NCBI GenBank assembly: GCA_025922945.1
Contig: JAICGW010000005.1
Span: 1 to 50,767 of the forward strand
Direction of reading: 5' to 3'
DNA length: 50,767 nt
Source of the DNA: Acidimicrobiia bacterium
GTDB lineage: Bacteria; Actinomycetota; Acidimicrobiia; Spongiisociales; ZC4RG35
Shown here piece after piece: positions 15,904-23,671 of this stretch (position 1 is its first letter; every line of letters begins with the position of its first letter). Made by a program: the position numbers and the translations under genes. The notes beneath the pieces are model-generated. The model did not search any database and had not been told where the DNA came from. It worked only from the letters and a program-made list of their open reading frames with translations.

Positions 15904-16683
15904 TCAGTAACGGTGGAAGGCGACCACTCGCCCGAAGCCGTCGAGCACGATTACGGCATCGCCTCCGTTGTTCCACACCGGCCCCTCGGCACACCAGGGG
16001 AGCGCATCCCCGCTTGGCGCGCAAGCGGTCGTGATAGCCACACTGGCGCCGGGCTCGAGTACCGTGGCGGGGAAAGAGAAGCGATTTATCGAGGACTCGT
16101 CGCGAAGGGTGAATCCCTCGAGATCTACGCCTGCCGCCGACGGATTCGTAATCACCACAACCTCGGCCACATCTTCGCCCGGTGGGTTGTAATCGACCGG
16201 TCCGACCGCAAGGTTCGCCTTCTCTCCCGTGGCCCCGCAGATTTCGTCGCCCCAGAGGCCGAGTCCGTCTTCCATGGCCGCTAACTCAAGGTCGAGCAAA
16301 GTCGCCCGGGTATCACTCAAAGCGAACGCGTGCCCCGTAGCCGTGGCTTCGTGGCCGATAGATGTAGTGCCTACGTAGACGTCAGCCACCATCCGATCGA
16401 ATTGATCAACGCTCTGTGGCACGACGGCTACTTCCTTGTCTGCGATCCAGTCACTCAGCCAATGATGAGCTTGATTCCCGTAGCACTCATCCTTCTCCGG
16501 GGCGTTGATCCCGAACAGTCGGAATTCCTCACTCTCAGTTCGGAAGCTGTCGCCATCGACGACAGAAGTCACGAGGACCGTGTCCAGAGGAACAATCGAA
16601 GTCGGCGCCGCCGGATTTCCGCCGCCGCCAGCAACGTTGCACCCGAGGATCAACAGAAGCCAGGGAATCAGAAGGCGCCTCAT
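15904..16683 (-). CDS. Lipoprotein with thermonuclease-like (SNase) and lamin-tail domains
   Basis: The 259-residue protein has a lipobox (LLLILGC, Cys15), so it is anchored on the outer face. Residues about 36-145 form an SNase-like domain: VVDGDSF, FRLFGINAPEKDECYGNQA and the later ATATGHAFAL region match staphylococcal nuclease homologues. Residues about 165-259 look like a lamin-tail domain (VVVITNPSAAGVDLEGFTLRDES, WNNGGDAVIVLDGFG). Lamin-tail domains are often fused to secreted nucleases. A surface enzyme that cuts environmental DNA is the likely role. Catalytic arginines of the nuclease are only partly evident. Confidence 0.83.
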   Translation of the reverse strand: MRRLLIPWLLLILGCNVAGGGGNPAAPTSIVPLDTVLVTSVVDGDSFRTESEEFRLFGINAPEKDECYGNQAHHWLSDWIADKEVAVVPQSVDQFDRMVADVYVGTTSIGHEATATGHAFALSDTRATLLDLELAAMEDGLGLWGDEICGATGEKANLAVGPVDYNPPGEDVAEVVVITNPSAAGVDLEGFTLRDESSINRFSFPATVLEPGASVAITTACAPSGDALPWCAEGPVWNNGGDAVIVLDGFGRVVAFHRY

Positions 16684-16691
16684 CCGGCTTC

Positions 16692-16697
16692 AGGCTA
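16692..16697 (-). promoter_or_regulatory. -10 box for the nuclease lipoprotein
   Basis: TAGCCT on the minus strand, followed by 8 bases and then ATG 16683. Confidence 0.4.
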
Positions 16698-16700
16698 TGG

Positions 16701-18050
16701 CTAGCTCAGTTGCCGCCCGGCTGCACGCCGAGCGGCAATGTGGATCAGGTCCCAGACCGAGGAGAAAGGAGGGGCATAGGCGAGGTCGACCCAGGCCAGT
16801 TCGTCGATCGACATCTGGGCCCAGATAGCCGTAGCGATGACGTCGATCTTCTTACCCGACCCGGGGCCACCCACGATCTGGCCGCCCAGCACCCTGCGGC
16901 TGATGTGATCGGCAATCAGCCTCACGTCGACTCGAGTGGCGGTTGGCCAGTATCCGGCGGTGTTGGTGCCGGTCACGGTGCCCACGGCGGGCTCGTACCC
17001 ATAGATCACGCTTTCCCCTGTCAACAGCCCGGTGCGGGCGATCTCGACCTCACCGACTTTGGTGATGGCGGTTCCGAGCACGCCCGGAAACGTTTCCCGC
17101 TCGGAATCGCCGACGGCGGTGTTGCCGATATTGGTGCCGGCGACGCGACCGGTCTTGTTGGCGACCGTTCCCAGGGCCATATTGACCTGTCGCCCTGACA
17201 CCCGATGAGTTGCTTCCGCGCAATCCCCTCCTGACCAGACTCCAGGTTGATTCGTCTCCTGGAAGGAGTTGACCGCCACCGCCCCGGTGACTCCGGTCTC
17301 GATACCGGCCTGGCGAGCGAGTTCGGACTCCGGTGAGGTCCCGAGCCCAATCACGACGACGTCGCCAAGGAAATCGTGACCTCCGCCATGTGCCTCGTGC
17401 TCCTCGATGGTGTCGATGTACACGCCGGTGACGAGCTCGATGCCGAGCCTGCGGACCGCTGCGTCGGCCAGTGACCCCATGTCGGGATCGAGCGTGCGCG
17501 TAAGGACGTGTTCGCCCGAGGTGACGAGGGTGACATTGCGACCGCGGTGGGCGAAGGCCTCCGCCACTTCGAGGCCGATATAACCCCCACCCACCACAAC
17601 CGCTTTGCGAGTTCCGCGGTCGACCAATTCGCGCAGATGATCGGCGTCATTGAGCCATCGCAGACCCAGGGCCTTCTCCGCCCCAGCGACACTCGGTGGG
17701 CGGAGGGGACGCGCCCCCGTCGAATACATCAAGTAATCGAAGCCGATCTCAGACCTGTCGCCGGCTGAGTCGACCAGGATCGTGCGTCGATCGAGATCAA
17801 TCTCCATCACCTCGCTTCGCAGGTGAACACTGATGTCGCGGGCGGCAAACTCCGCCGGGGTCCGGGCCACCAGATCATCAACCTCGGCAACCTCCCCGCC
17901 CATTACGTACGGCTCACCGCACGCCGAGTAGCTCACGTAGTCGCCTCGCTCGAATGCGATGATCTCGAGATCCGGGGCAAGGCGTTTCGCCTGGGAGGCG
18001 GCCGACATTCCTGCCGCGTCTCCACCCACGACCACAAGCCGCTCGGTCAT
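16701..18050 (-). CDS. CoA-disulfide-reductase-like FAD/NAD(P) oxidoreductase
   Basis: A 449-residue flavoprotein of the single-cysteine pyridine nucleotide-disulfide family. It has the FAD-binding VVVGGDAAGMSAA at the N-terminus, the redox cysteine in SYSACGEPYVMGG (Cys44; the family form is an S..NC..PY), the NAD(P)-binding AVVVGGGYIGLEVAEAF, and GVWSGGDCAEATH near the flavin. The C-terminal dimerisation domain is complete. Known members reduce CoA disulfide or are NADH oxidases/peroxidases; which one cannot be told from sequence. The gene starts 10 bases after the UMF1 transporter stop and is probably co-transcribed. Confidence 0.88.
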   Translation of the reverse strand: MTERLVVVGGDAAGMSAASQAKRLAPDLEIIAFERGDYVSYSACGEPYVMGGEVAEVDDLVARTPAEFAARDISVHLRSEVMEIDLDRRTILVDSAGDRSEIGFDYLMYSTGARPLRPPSVAGAEKALGLRWLNDADHLRELVDRGTRKAVVVGGGYIGLEVAEAFAHRGRNVTLVTSGEHVLTRTLDPDMGSLADAAVRRLGIELVTGVYIDTIEEHEAHGGGHDFLGDVVVIGLGTSPESELARQAGIETGVTGAVAVNSFQETNQPGVWSGGDCAEATHRVSGRQVNMALGTVANKTGRVAGTNIGNTAVGDSERETFPGVLGTAITKVGEVEIARTGLLTGESVIYGYEPAVGTVTGTNTAGYWPTATRVDVRLIADHISRRVLGGQIVGGPGSGKKIDVIATAIWAQMSIDELAWVDLAYAPPFSSVWDLIHIAARRAAGRQLS

Positions 18051-18059
18051 GAGAGGTTT

Positions 18060-19409
18060 CTAGTCGACCCTGGCTGCGGCACCTTGGAAGTGCCAGAGCT
18101 CTTTGGCCTGGCGGGCTCGATCAATGTCGACGAAGGCCAGAAGGATGAATCCAAGCGTAAAGAAGGCGATGAGCGACAGGATCGCCTGACGGCTCGACCC
18201 GGTCACCTGATTGACGATCCCGAACAGGAGCGGCCCCCAGATGGCGGCGAACTTCGAGAAGACCGAGTAGAAGCCGTAGAACTCAGCTGAGGCCTGTTCG
18301 GGGATCATCGAACCGTAGAGGCTGCGGGAAAGCGCCTGGGTGCCTCCGAGCACCAGGCCCACCGACGCAGCGAGACCGAGAAAGGGAAGGAAGCTCTCTT
18401 CCGGCAGGCTGTACCCGAGGATCGAGACGCCGGTCCAGAGCACCAGCGAGACCATGATGGCCCGCTTGGGCCCGATCTTGCCGGCGATCCAACCGAACAA
18501 GAGCGCACCGCCGAAGGCGACGATCTGCACCACAAGGAAAGCGAGGGCAACGTCGGCGGTGTCCAGTCGCAGAGTCTCGGTGGCAAATGCGGCCGAGATC
18601 GAGATGACGGTCTGGACACCGTCGTTGTAAAGCAGGAAGGCGACGAGGAACAAGAGGAGTTGGGGGAACTTCCTCAACCGGGCAATCGTGTTGGCCGTGC
18701 GGGCGAACCCGATTCGGGCGTAGGTAAGAAACCCCGGTCTCGCTCCTGCTGGCAGCGGCTCGGCCACACCGGGTTCCCGGAGGCGCCGGAACGCGAAGAT
18801 GGCAAATCCCAGCCACCACAGTCCGGCCATGACAATGGCGATACGGGCAGCAGCGGCGGCGAAGCTCTCGGGACTGAACTGGATCAGCAGAAGGGAGATC
18901 AAGAACTGGACGCCCCCGCCGAGATAGCCGAAGGCGTAGCCGCGCGAGGACACCCGGTCGATGGTCTCGTTGGTGGTGAGATGGGGGAGAAGGCTGTCGT
19001 AGAAGACGGCGGCGATGGCCCAGCAGGTTTCGACGACCAGGAACAGGATCACCGTCAGCCAGACGTCTCCCGGTCCCATCAAAGCAAACAGGAGCGAGAG
19101 CACCGCGCCGGTGTAAGCGAACGTGCGGAGGAACCTCAGTTTGCGGGCGGCGAAGTCGCCCACCGCTCCCATCACCGGGGAAAGCACGAATGCCAGCAGC
19201 GCTGCCGCGCTGACCATATAGCTGAAGAGCGACTCGCCGTCGACCATCCTCCCCAACACCGTGATGCCTCCTTCCGGCATGATCTCGCCGGTGAAGATGG
19301 CCGGCAGTAGGACTGCGAGGGTGGTGGTCGTGTAGGCCGAGTTGGCCCAGTCATACATCGCCCAGCCGAATATCGACCGCCGGTCGTTCCTCATGCTGGC
19401 GTCTTGCAT
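18060..19409 (-). CDS. MFS transporter, UMF1 type (second of two)
   Basis: A 449-residue permease with about 12 spans. The start region GWAMYDWANSAYTTTTLAVLLPAIF is the hallmark of UMF1/Atg22-like transporters. It is longer than its paralogue at 11959-13131 and more typical of the family. Substrate is unknown. ATG 19409 is preceded by a TATAAAGT box; a second in-frame methionine lies five codons in (MRNDRRS). It heads a co-directional run with the flavoprotein gene. Confidence 0.85.
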   Translation of the reverse strand: MQDASMRNDRRSIFGWAMYDWANSAYTTTTLAVLLPAIFTGEIMPEGGITVLGRMVDGESLFSYMVSAAALLAFVLSPVMGAVGDFAARKLRFLRTFAYTGAVLSLLFALMGPGDVWLTVILFLVVETCWAIAAVFYDSLLPHLTTNETIDRVSSRGYAFGYLGGGVQFLISLLLIQFSPESFAAAAARIAIVMAGLWWLGFAIFAFRRLREPGVAEPLPAGARPGFLTYARIGFARTANTIARLRKFPQLLLFLVAFLLYNDGVQTVISISAAFATETLRLDTADVALAFLVVQIVAFGGALLFGWIAGKIGPKRAIMVSLVLWTGVSILGYSLPEESFLPFLGLAASVGLVLGGTQALSRSLYGSMIPEQASAEFYGFYSVFSKFAAIWGPLLFGIVNQVTGSSRQAILSLIAFFTLGFILLAFVDIDRARQAKELWHFQGAAARVD

Positions 19410-19418
19410 TCGGCGGCG

Positions 19419-19424
19419 ACTTTA
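19419..19424 (-). promoter_or_regulatory. -10 box for the UMF1 transporter
   Basis: TAAAGT within TATAAAGT on the minus strand, 9 bases before ATG 19409. The divergent sugar dehydrogenase gene has TAGCTT at about 19442-19447, 9 bases before its ATG 19457. Confidence 0.45.
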
Positions 19425-19456
19425 TAGATCGCGGCTATCGCTAGCTTGCCGGAGCG

Positions 19457-20671
19457 ATGCCAAGACGGGCACCCATTGGCGCCTTGCTTTTGGTTTTGGC
19501 TTGTGGGCCGGCCCAGGACCCGACGTCGACAACGGCCAGCGCGCAGCCCGCCACCACTATCACGGCCGCCGCCTCGACCACTACTGCGAGCCCGACTACC
19601 TCGACGACTTCTGCCGCCCCGACCACCACTGCAGCGCCGCTACTAGGCCTGCGCTACACCACCGTCGTCGAGGATCTGCCGTTTCCCACCGTGCTCGTTT
19701 CTCGTCCGGGCGAGGATGAGATCTATTTCGCCACCAAGAACGGACAGGTCTGGAAACTAGGTGAGGGGGTGATCCTCGATATCGGTGATCGGGTGACCAA
19801 CTCGGGGGAGAGGGGTCTATTAGGAATGACGTTTCATCCCGAGGACCCGAGCCGCCTGTTTCTCCACTACTCAGACCGGAACGGAGATACCGCGGTTTCC
19901 GAATTCGTCGACGACGGCGGCTTCGATGCTGCGCTCGAGCGAATATTCCTCCAGGTGTCCCAACCCGCTGCCAACCACAACGGCGGGACGATCGCCTTCG
20001 GTCCCGATGGGTACCTCTGGATTGCTCTCGGAGACGGCGGTGGTGGGGGCGATACCTTTGGCACTGGCCAGACGACTGCGGATCTGCTCGGCGGGCTTCT
20101 CCGCCTCGAAGTCGACGCCACCGAGCCTTACGAGATCCCGCCCGACAACCCCTTCACCGACGGTGGCGGGGCGCCGGAGGTATGGGCGATTGGTTTGCGC
20201 AACCCGTGGCGGGCCGCATTTGACGAGGACCTGATCTATATCGCCGATGTCGGGCAGAGCAACTTCGAGGAGATCAACGTCGCCCCGACCTCCGCTCCCG
20301 CCCTCAACTACGGCTGGCCGGTGACAGAGGGTCTCCACTGTTTCGAACCTGCGCAAGGCTGTGACATGGCGGGGATCACGTTGCCGGTGGTCGAGGTGGC
20401 CCATTCCGACTCGGGAACGTGTTCGATCACGGGCGGCGTCGTCTATCGCGGTTCGGCCATTCCCGAGCTCACGGGCCACTACTTCTACTCCGACTATTGC
20501 GGCGGATGGCTTCGCAGCTTCGTCTTCGACGGAGCGGGCGCCTCCCAGCAGCAAGATTGGACCGAGCAGGTGGGAATTCCGGGCCCGGTCGTCTCCTTCG
20601 GGCACGACGCCGCCGGCGAGGTCTACGTCCTGACCACCGAGACGATCCTCCGCATCGATCCGGTCAGGTAG
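19457..20671 (+). CDS. PQQ-dependent sugar dehydrogenase lipoprotein (GSDH/soluble aldose dehydrogenase family)
   Basis: The 404-residue protein has a lipobox (LVLACG) followed by a Thr/Ala/Ser/Pro linker to about residue 55, then a six-blade beta-propeller of the glucose/sorbosone dehydrogenase family. Typical segments: GERGLLGMTFHPED, NHNGGTIAFGPDGYLWIALGDGG, EVWAIGLRNPWRAAFD, YIADVGQSNFEEIN and LNYGWPVTEG. Family members oxidise aldoses with PQQ and feed electrons to a carrier. The anchored form outside the membrane fits periplasm-like oxidation. PQQ synthesis genes are not in view. It ends one base before the convergent AHSA1 gene. Confidence 0.87.
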   Translation: MPRRAPIGALLLVLACGPAQDPTSTTASAQPATTITAAASTTTASPTTSTTSAAPTTTAAPLLGLRYTTVVEDLPFPTVLVSRPGEDEIYFATKNGQVWKLGEGVILDIGDRVTNSGERGLLGMTFHPEDPSRLFLHYSDRNGDTAVSEFVDDGGFDAALERIFLQVSQPAANHNGGTIAFGPDGYLWIALGDGGGGGDTFGTGQTTADLLGGLLRLEVDATEPYEIPPDNPFTDGGGAPEVWAIGLRNPWRAAFDEDLIYIADVGQSNFEEINVAPTSAPALNYGWPVTEGLHCFEPAQGCDMAGITLPVVEVAHSDSGTCSITGGVVYRGSAIPELTGHYFYSDYCGGWLRSFVFDGAGASQQQDWTEQVGIPGPVVSFGHDAAGEVYVLTTETILRIDPVR

Positions 20672-21130
20672 TCAAACAGCGGCGGCGAAACGATCGAGCG
20701 TCTTGACCCAGCCGCTCTCGTAGTTGGATCTGACTTCCTCCGCCCTTTCCCCCCGCGTTTCCCATCCGCGATGTTCGAGTTCAACCACAGTGACGTTGCC
20801 GCGGGAGGCAAAACGAACCTCGACTTCGGTGGTCTCATCGAGAGGGAGGCCCGGATGCCAGGTGAAGACGAGTCGATGAGGAGGGTCCCAGGCGGTGATC
20901 TGACCCCACACTTCCCGACCCTCTTGCCAAACCTCGAAGATCGCTCCCCCCTCCCAGGGTTCCATTCCCGCCGATACCGCGTCGACTTCATGGACCGAGT
21001 GAGTTTTGATGGGCCACCAATCGCCCATGCGCTGGGTGAAGACCATAAAGGCGTGCTCTACGGGAGCGTCGACGGTCACCGACTTTCGCACCGGCTCCAC
21101 CGACTTCTTCTCAGCCGTCACTCGTTTCAT
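20672..21130 (-). CDS. SRPBCC/AHSA1-domain protein
   Basis: The protein is 152 residues from ATG 21130, which has a GAGGAG-type site just upstream; the frame reaches further back but that part lies inside the ArsR gene. The START/Bet v1-like fold is seen in RKSVTVDAPVEHAFMVFTQRMGDWWP at the front and a C-terminal helix YESGWVKTLDRFAAAV. Bacterial AHSA1 proteins commonly pair with ArsR regulators, as here, with a 20-base overlap. The ligand or stress they respond to is generally unknown. Confidence 0.85.
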   Translation of the reverse strand: MKRVTAEKKSVEPVRKSVTVDAPVEHAFMVFTQRMGDWWPIKTHSVHEVDAVSAGMEPWEGGAIFEVWQEGREVWGQITAWDPPHRLVFTWHPGLPLDETTEVEVRFASRGNVTVVELEHRGWETRGERAEEVRSNYESGWVKTLDRFAAAV

Positions 21131-21434
21131 CCTCTTCTCCTCTCTCGGCGGTCCGTTTGAATGAGGCAAGCGCCTCCTCCCAGAACCCCTCGACGTAGTC
21201 GCGTAATTCGACCAATCCATCACGGCGGAGGCTGTAGTAGCGCCTGGTCCCTACCTGGCGCTCACCGATCAATCCGGCTTCTTTCAACACTCGCAAGTGT
21301 TGGGAGACCGCCGGCCGGCTCACGGGGAGCTCGGCGGCGATCTCGCCTACCGAACGGTCCCCACCGGCCAACCGCTCGAAAACCGAGCGCCGCGTGGGAT
21401 CAGCCAAGGCGGTCAACGCGTCACTGTAAGCCAT
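21111..21434 (-). CDS. ArsR-family transcriptional repressor
   Basis: A 107-residue winged-helix protein. It has ALADPTRRSVFERLAG at the start, the recognition region VSRPAVSQHLRVLKEAGLIGERQVGTRRYYSL and a C-terminal dimer helix. There is no CxC metal-binding motif, so it is not a typical arsenic or metal sensor; it belongs to the group that partners AHSA1 proteins. It probably represses its own operon through the palindrome that covers its start codon (21426-21458). Confidence 0.9.
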   Translation of the reverse strand: MAYSDALTALADPTRRSVFERLAGGDRSVGEIAAELPVSRPAVSQHLRVLKEAGLIGERQVGTRRYYSLRRDGLVELRDYVEGFWEEALASFKRTAERGEEDETSDG

Positions 21435-21458
21435 AACTTACCGTAAGTTAGTGCTTAC
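21426..21458. promoter_or_regulatory. ArsR operator: 33-bp nested palindrome
   Basis: Centred on base 21442. The inner core TAACTTACCGTAAGTTA (21434-21450) is a perfect 8+1+8 palindrome. Outer arms GTAAG (21426-21430) and CTTAC (21454-21458) continue the same symmetry, with two mismatched pairs between. The operator overlaps the arsR ATG and the likely -10 TAACTT, so binding would block both RNA polymerase and initiation. Confidence 0.75.
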
Positions 21459-21497
21459 CAAGGGGTATGTCAAGGGTTCTCTCTTGCCCAGTGGCAA

Positions 21498-21503
21498 TAC
21501 GCT
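21498..21503 (+). promoter_or_regulatory. -10 box for the acyl-CoA synthetase gene (leaderless pattern)
   Basis: TACGCT, followed by 6 bases and then ATG 21510. It lies 40 bases from the edge of the ArsR operator. Confidence 0.55.
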
Positions 21504-21509
21504 CCGGGA

Positions 21510-23165
21510 ATGATCAGCCCCAGCTATGTCTCCGGGACGGCGAGCACCCCGCTGATCGGCCAGACCATCGGCGATCATCTCGATGGTGTCGTCGCCATGT
21601 ATCCCGACAATCTCTGCCTCGTCTCGCGGCATCAAGAGGTTCGGTGGTCCTACGCGGACTTTCTGGCGGAGGTGGAACGCTGTGCTCGGGCTTTTCTCGC
21701 CCTTGGCGTTGATCGAGGCGATCGCATTGGAATCTGGGCTCCCAACCGAGCGGAATGGACCGTCGTCCAGTACGCCACCGCCAAGATCGGGGCGATCCTG
21801 GTCAACGTCAATCCCTCGTATCGCAGTCACGAGTTGAGTTACGCCTTGAACCAATCCGGAGTCACGTTGTTGGTCAGGGCAGCCGAATTCAAAGGCGTCT
21901 CCTACTCGGATACGCTCGACTCGGTTCGCAGCCAGGTCCCGCGGCTAGAGATCGATATTGGTCTCGGCGAGGGAGCGAGCGACATTCCCTGGGAGGACTT
22001 TCTCGATCGTGCCGACCATGTTGCGATCGATGCGCTGCGGTCGGCCCAAGCGGTGCTCGAGTTCGACGATCCGATCAATATCCAATACACCTCCGGCACC
22101 ACCGGCAACCCCAAAGGCGCCACGCTCACCCATCACAACATCCTCAACAACGGCTACTTCGTAACCGGGATTCAGGGACTCGGTCCCGGATCGGTGCTCT
22201 GTGTACCGGTCCCGCTCTATCACTGTTTCGGAATGGTGATGGGGAATCTGGGGATGCTGAGCCGGGGCGGAGCCGTGGTCTATCCCGCCGAGGCTTTCGA
22301 TCCCACCGCCACCCTGGCTGCGATCGGCGAAGAGAGCTGCGAGGCCCTTTACGGGGTGCCGACAATGTTTATCGCCATGCTCGACGACCCGTCCTTTGCC
22401 GAGGCCGAGCTGGCAACGCTGCGCACCGGAATCATGGCGGGCTCTCCCTGCCCGGTCGAAGTGATGAAGCGGGTGATCTCGGACATGAACATGGAAGGGG
22501 TCACCATCGCCTACGGAATGACAGAGACCTCGCCGGTGTCGTTCCAGAGTCGCATCGATGACCCCATCGATCGCCGCGTGTCGACGGTGGGCCGGATCAT
22601 GCCCCACGTCGAATCGAAGATCATCGATCCCGAAAGTGGAAAGGTTCGACCTCGCGGTGAACCGGGCGAGCTCTGCACGCGGGGCTACTCGGTGATGCGC
22701 GGCTACTGGGACAATTCCGAGGCCACCGGCGAGGCGATCGATGAGGCAGGCTGGATGCACAGCGGGGATCTGGCGATGATGGACGAGGAGGGCTATGTCA
22801 ACATCGTCGGTCGCATCAAGGACATGGTGATCAGAGGTGGCGAGAACATCTACCCCCGAGAGGTAGAGGAGTTCCTGTACGGCCATCCCGCCATCGTCGA
22901 CGTTCAGGTGATCGGAGTCCCGGATGTGAGATACGGCGAGGAGCTCTGTGCCTGGGTCCGACTCCGCGAGGGTCAACAACTCTCGCTCGATGAGTTGCGC
23001 GATTTCTGCAGCGGGCGAATCGCCAATTACAAGATCCCGCGCTACCTCCGGGTAACCGACGAATTTCCGTTGACCGTGACCGGCAAGGTCCAGAAGTTCA
23101 AGATGCGGGAGACTTCGATCGAGGAGCTGGGCTTGGCTGCGGCCGCATCGGTTCGCACCGCCTAA
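21510..23165 (+). CDS. AMP-binding acyl-CoA synthetase (medium/long-chain, ACSF2-like)
   Basis: A 551-residue adenylate-forming enzyme. It activates a carboxylic acid to acyl-AMP, then acyl-CoA. Motifs in order: [20 protein letters not shown] (P-loop-like AMP motif), [25 protein letters not shown]-type segment near residue 330, [16 protein letters not shown] with the adenine-binding aspartate, [20 protein letters not shown] hinge, and the catalytic lysine in [11 protein letters not shown]. The overall look resembles ACSF2/YngI enzymes for medium-chain fatty acids. The real substrate is unknown. No beta-oxidation genes flank it, but a MaoC-type dehydratase and an SDR occur further right. Confidence 0.92.
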   Translation: MISPSYVSGTASTPLIGQTIGDHLDGVVAMYPDNLCLVSRHQEVRWSYADFLAEVERCARAFLALGVDRGDRIGIWAPNRAEWTVVQYATAKIGAILVNVNPSYRSHELSYALNQSGVTLLVRAAEFKGVSYSDTLDSVRSQVPRLEIDIGLGEGASDIPWEDFLDRADHVAIDALRSAQAVLEFDDPINIQYTSGTTGNPKGATLTHHNILNNGYFVTGIQGLGPGSVLCVPVPLYHCFGMVMGNLGMLSRGGAVVYPAEAFDPTATLAAIGEESCEALYGVPTMFIAMLDDPSFAEAELATLRTGIMAGSPCPVEVMKRVISDMNMEGVTIAYGMTETSPVSFQSRIDDPIDRRVSTVGRIMPHVESKIIDPESGKVRPRGEPGELCTRGYSVMRGYWDNSEATGEAIDEAGWMHSGDLAMMDEEGYVNIVGRIKDMVIRGGENIYPREVEEFLYGHPAIVDVQVIGVPDVRYGEELCAWVRLREGQQLSLDELRDFCSGRIANYKIPRYLRVTDEFPLTVTGKVQKFKMRETSIEELGLAAAASVRTA

Positions 23166-23173
23166 GGAAGCAC

Positions 23174-23647
23174 TTGAGGACCGAGCATCCCTCGATCGCC
23201 CACGTTCGCAACGAGCTCGAGCGCCGCGGCGCCACCGGCGAGATCCGCGTATTCGGCGCACCGGTACGGACCGCTGCCGACGCCGCCGCCGCTTTGGGAT
23301 GTGAGATCGGAGCCATCGTCAATAGCTTGATCTTCGACGCCGATGGCGCCCCGCGGCTGATCCTGACATCGGGAGCGCATCGAGTCGACACAACCAAGGT
23401 CGCCAGCCGATTGGCAGTCGAGCGCCTAGCCAAGGCTTCTCCCGAGTTTGTCCGCCAGCACACGGGTCAGGTAATCGGCGGAGTCGCTCCGGTGGGCCAC
23501 CTAGAAGCGATCCCGACCTATATCGATCCCTGGCTGAGCAGGCACGAATCCATTTGGGCCGCAGCAGGCCACCCCGACGCCGTCTTCAGCACCACCTACG
23601 AGGAGCTGCAGAAGCTGACCGACGCCACGACCCTCGACGTCGACTGA
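23174..23647 (+). CDS. YbaK/EbsC-family aminoacyl-tRNA deacylase
   Basis: The 157-residue protein matches the YbaK/ProX editing domain: GEIRVFGAPVRTAADAAAALG, the IVNSLIF strand with its catalytic-region lysine position replaced by Asn, then SGAHRVDTTKVA and QVIGGVAPVGH. These domains hydrolyse mischarged tRNA such as Cys- or Ala-tRNA(Pro). The usual active-site motif is IVKSLVF, so the K to N change may alter activity. The start is TTG 23174 with AAGGAAG upstream, 8 bases after the synthetase stop, so the two form an operon. Confidence 0.85.
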   Translation: MRTEHPSIAHVRNELERRGATGEIRVFGAPVRTAADAAAALGCEIGAIVNSLIFDADGAPRLILTSGAHRVDTTKVASRLAVERLAKASPEFVRQHTGQVIGGVAPVGHLEAIPTYIDPWLSRHESIWAAAGHPDAVFSTTYEELQKLTDATTLDVD

Positions 23648-23671
23648 ACGGTCGCCTCCGGGACGAAATCG

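Noticed and set aside
11959-19409. A mobile island flanked by the two UMF1 transporters as repeats
   Set aside because: The two transporter genes are diverged paralogues at protein level, not DNA repeats, and no integrase or transposase lies between.
21945-23261. A 438-residue open frame on the minus strand opposite the acyl-CoA synthetase
   Set aside because: Shadow frame in GC-rich DNA; the sense strand has every AMP-binding motif.
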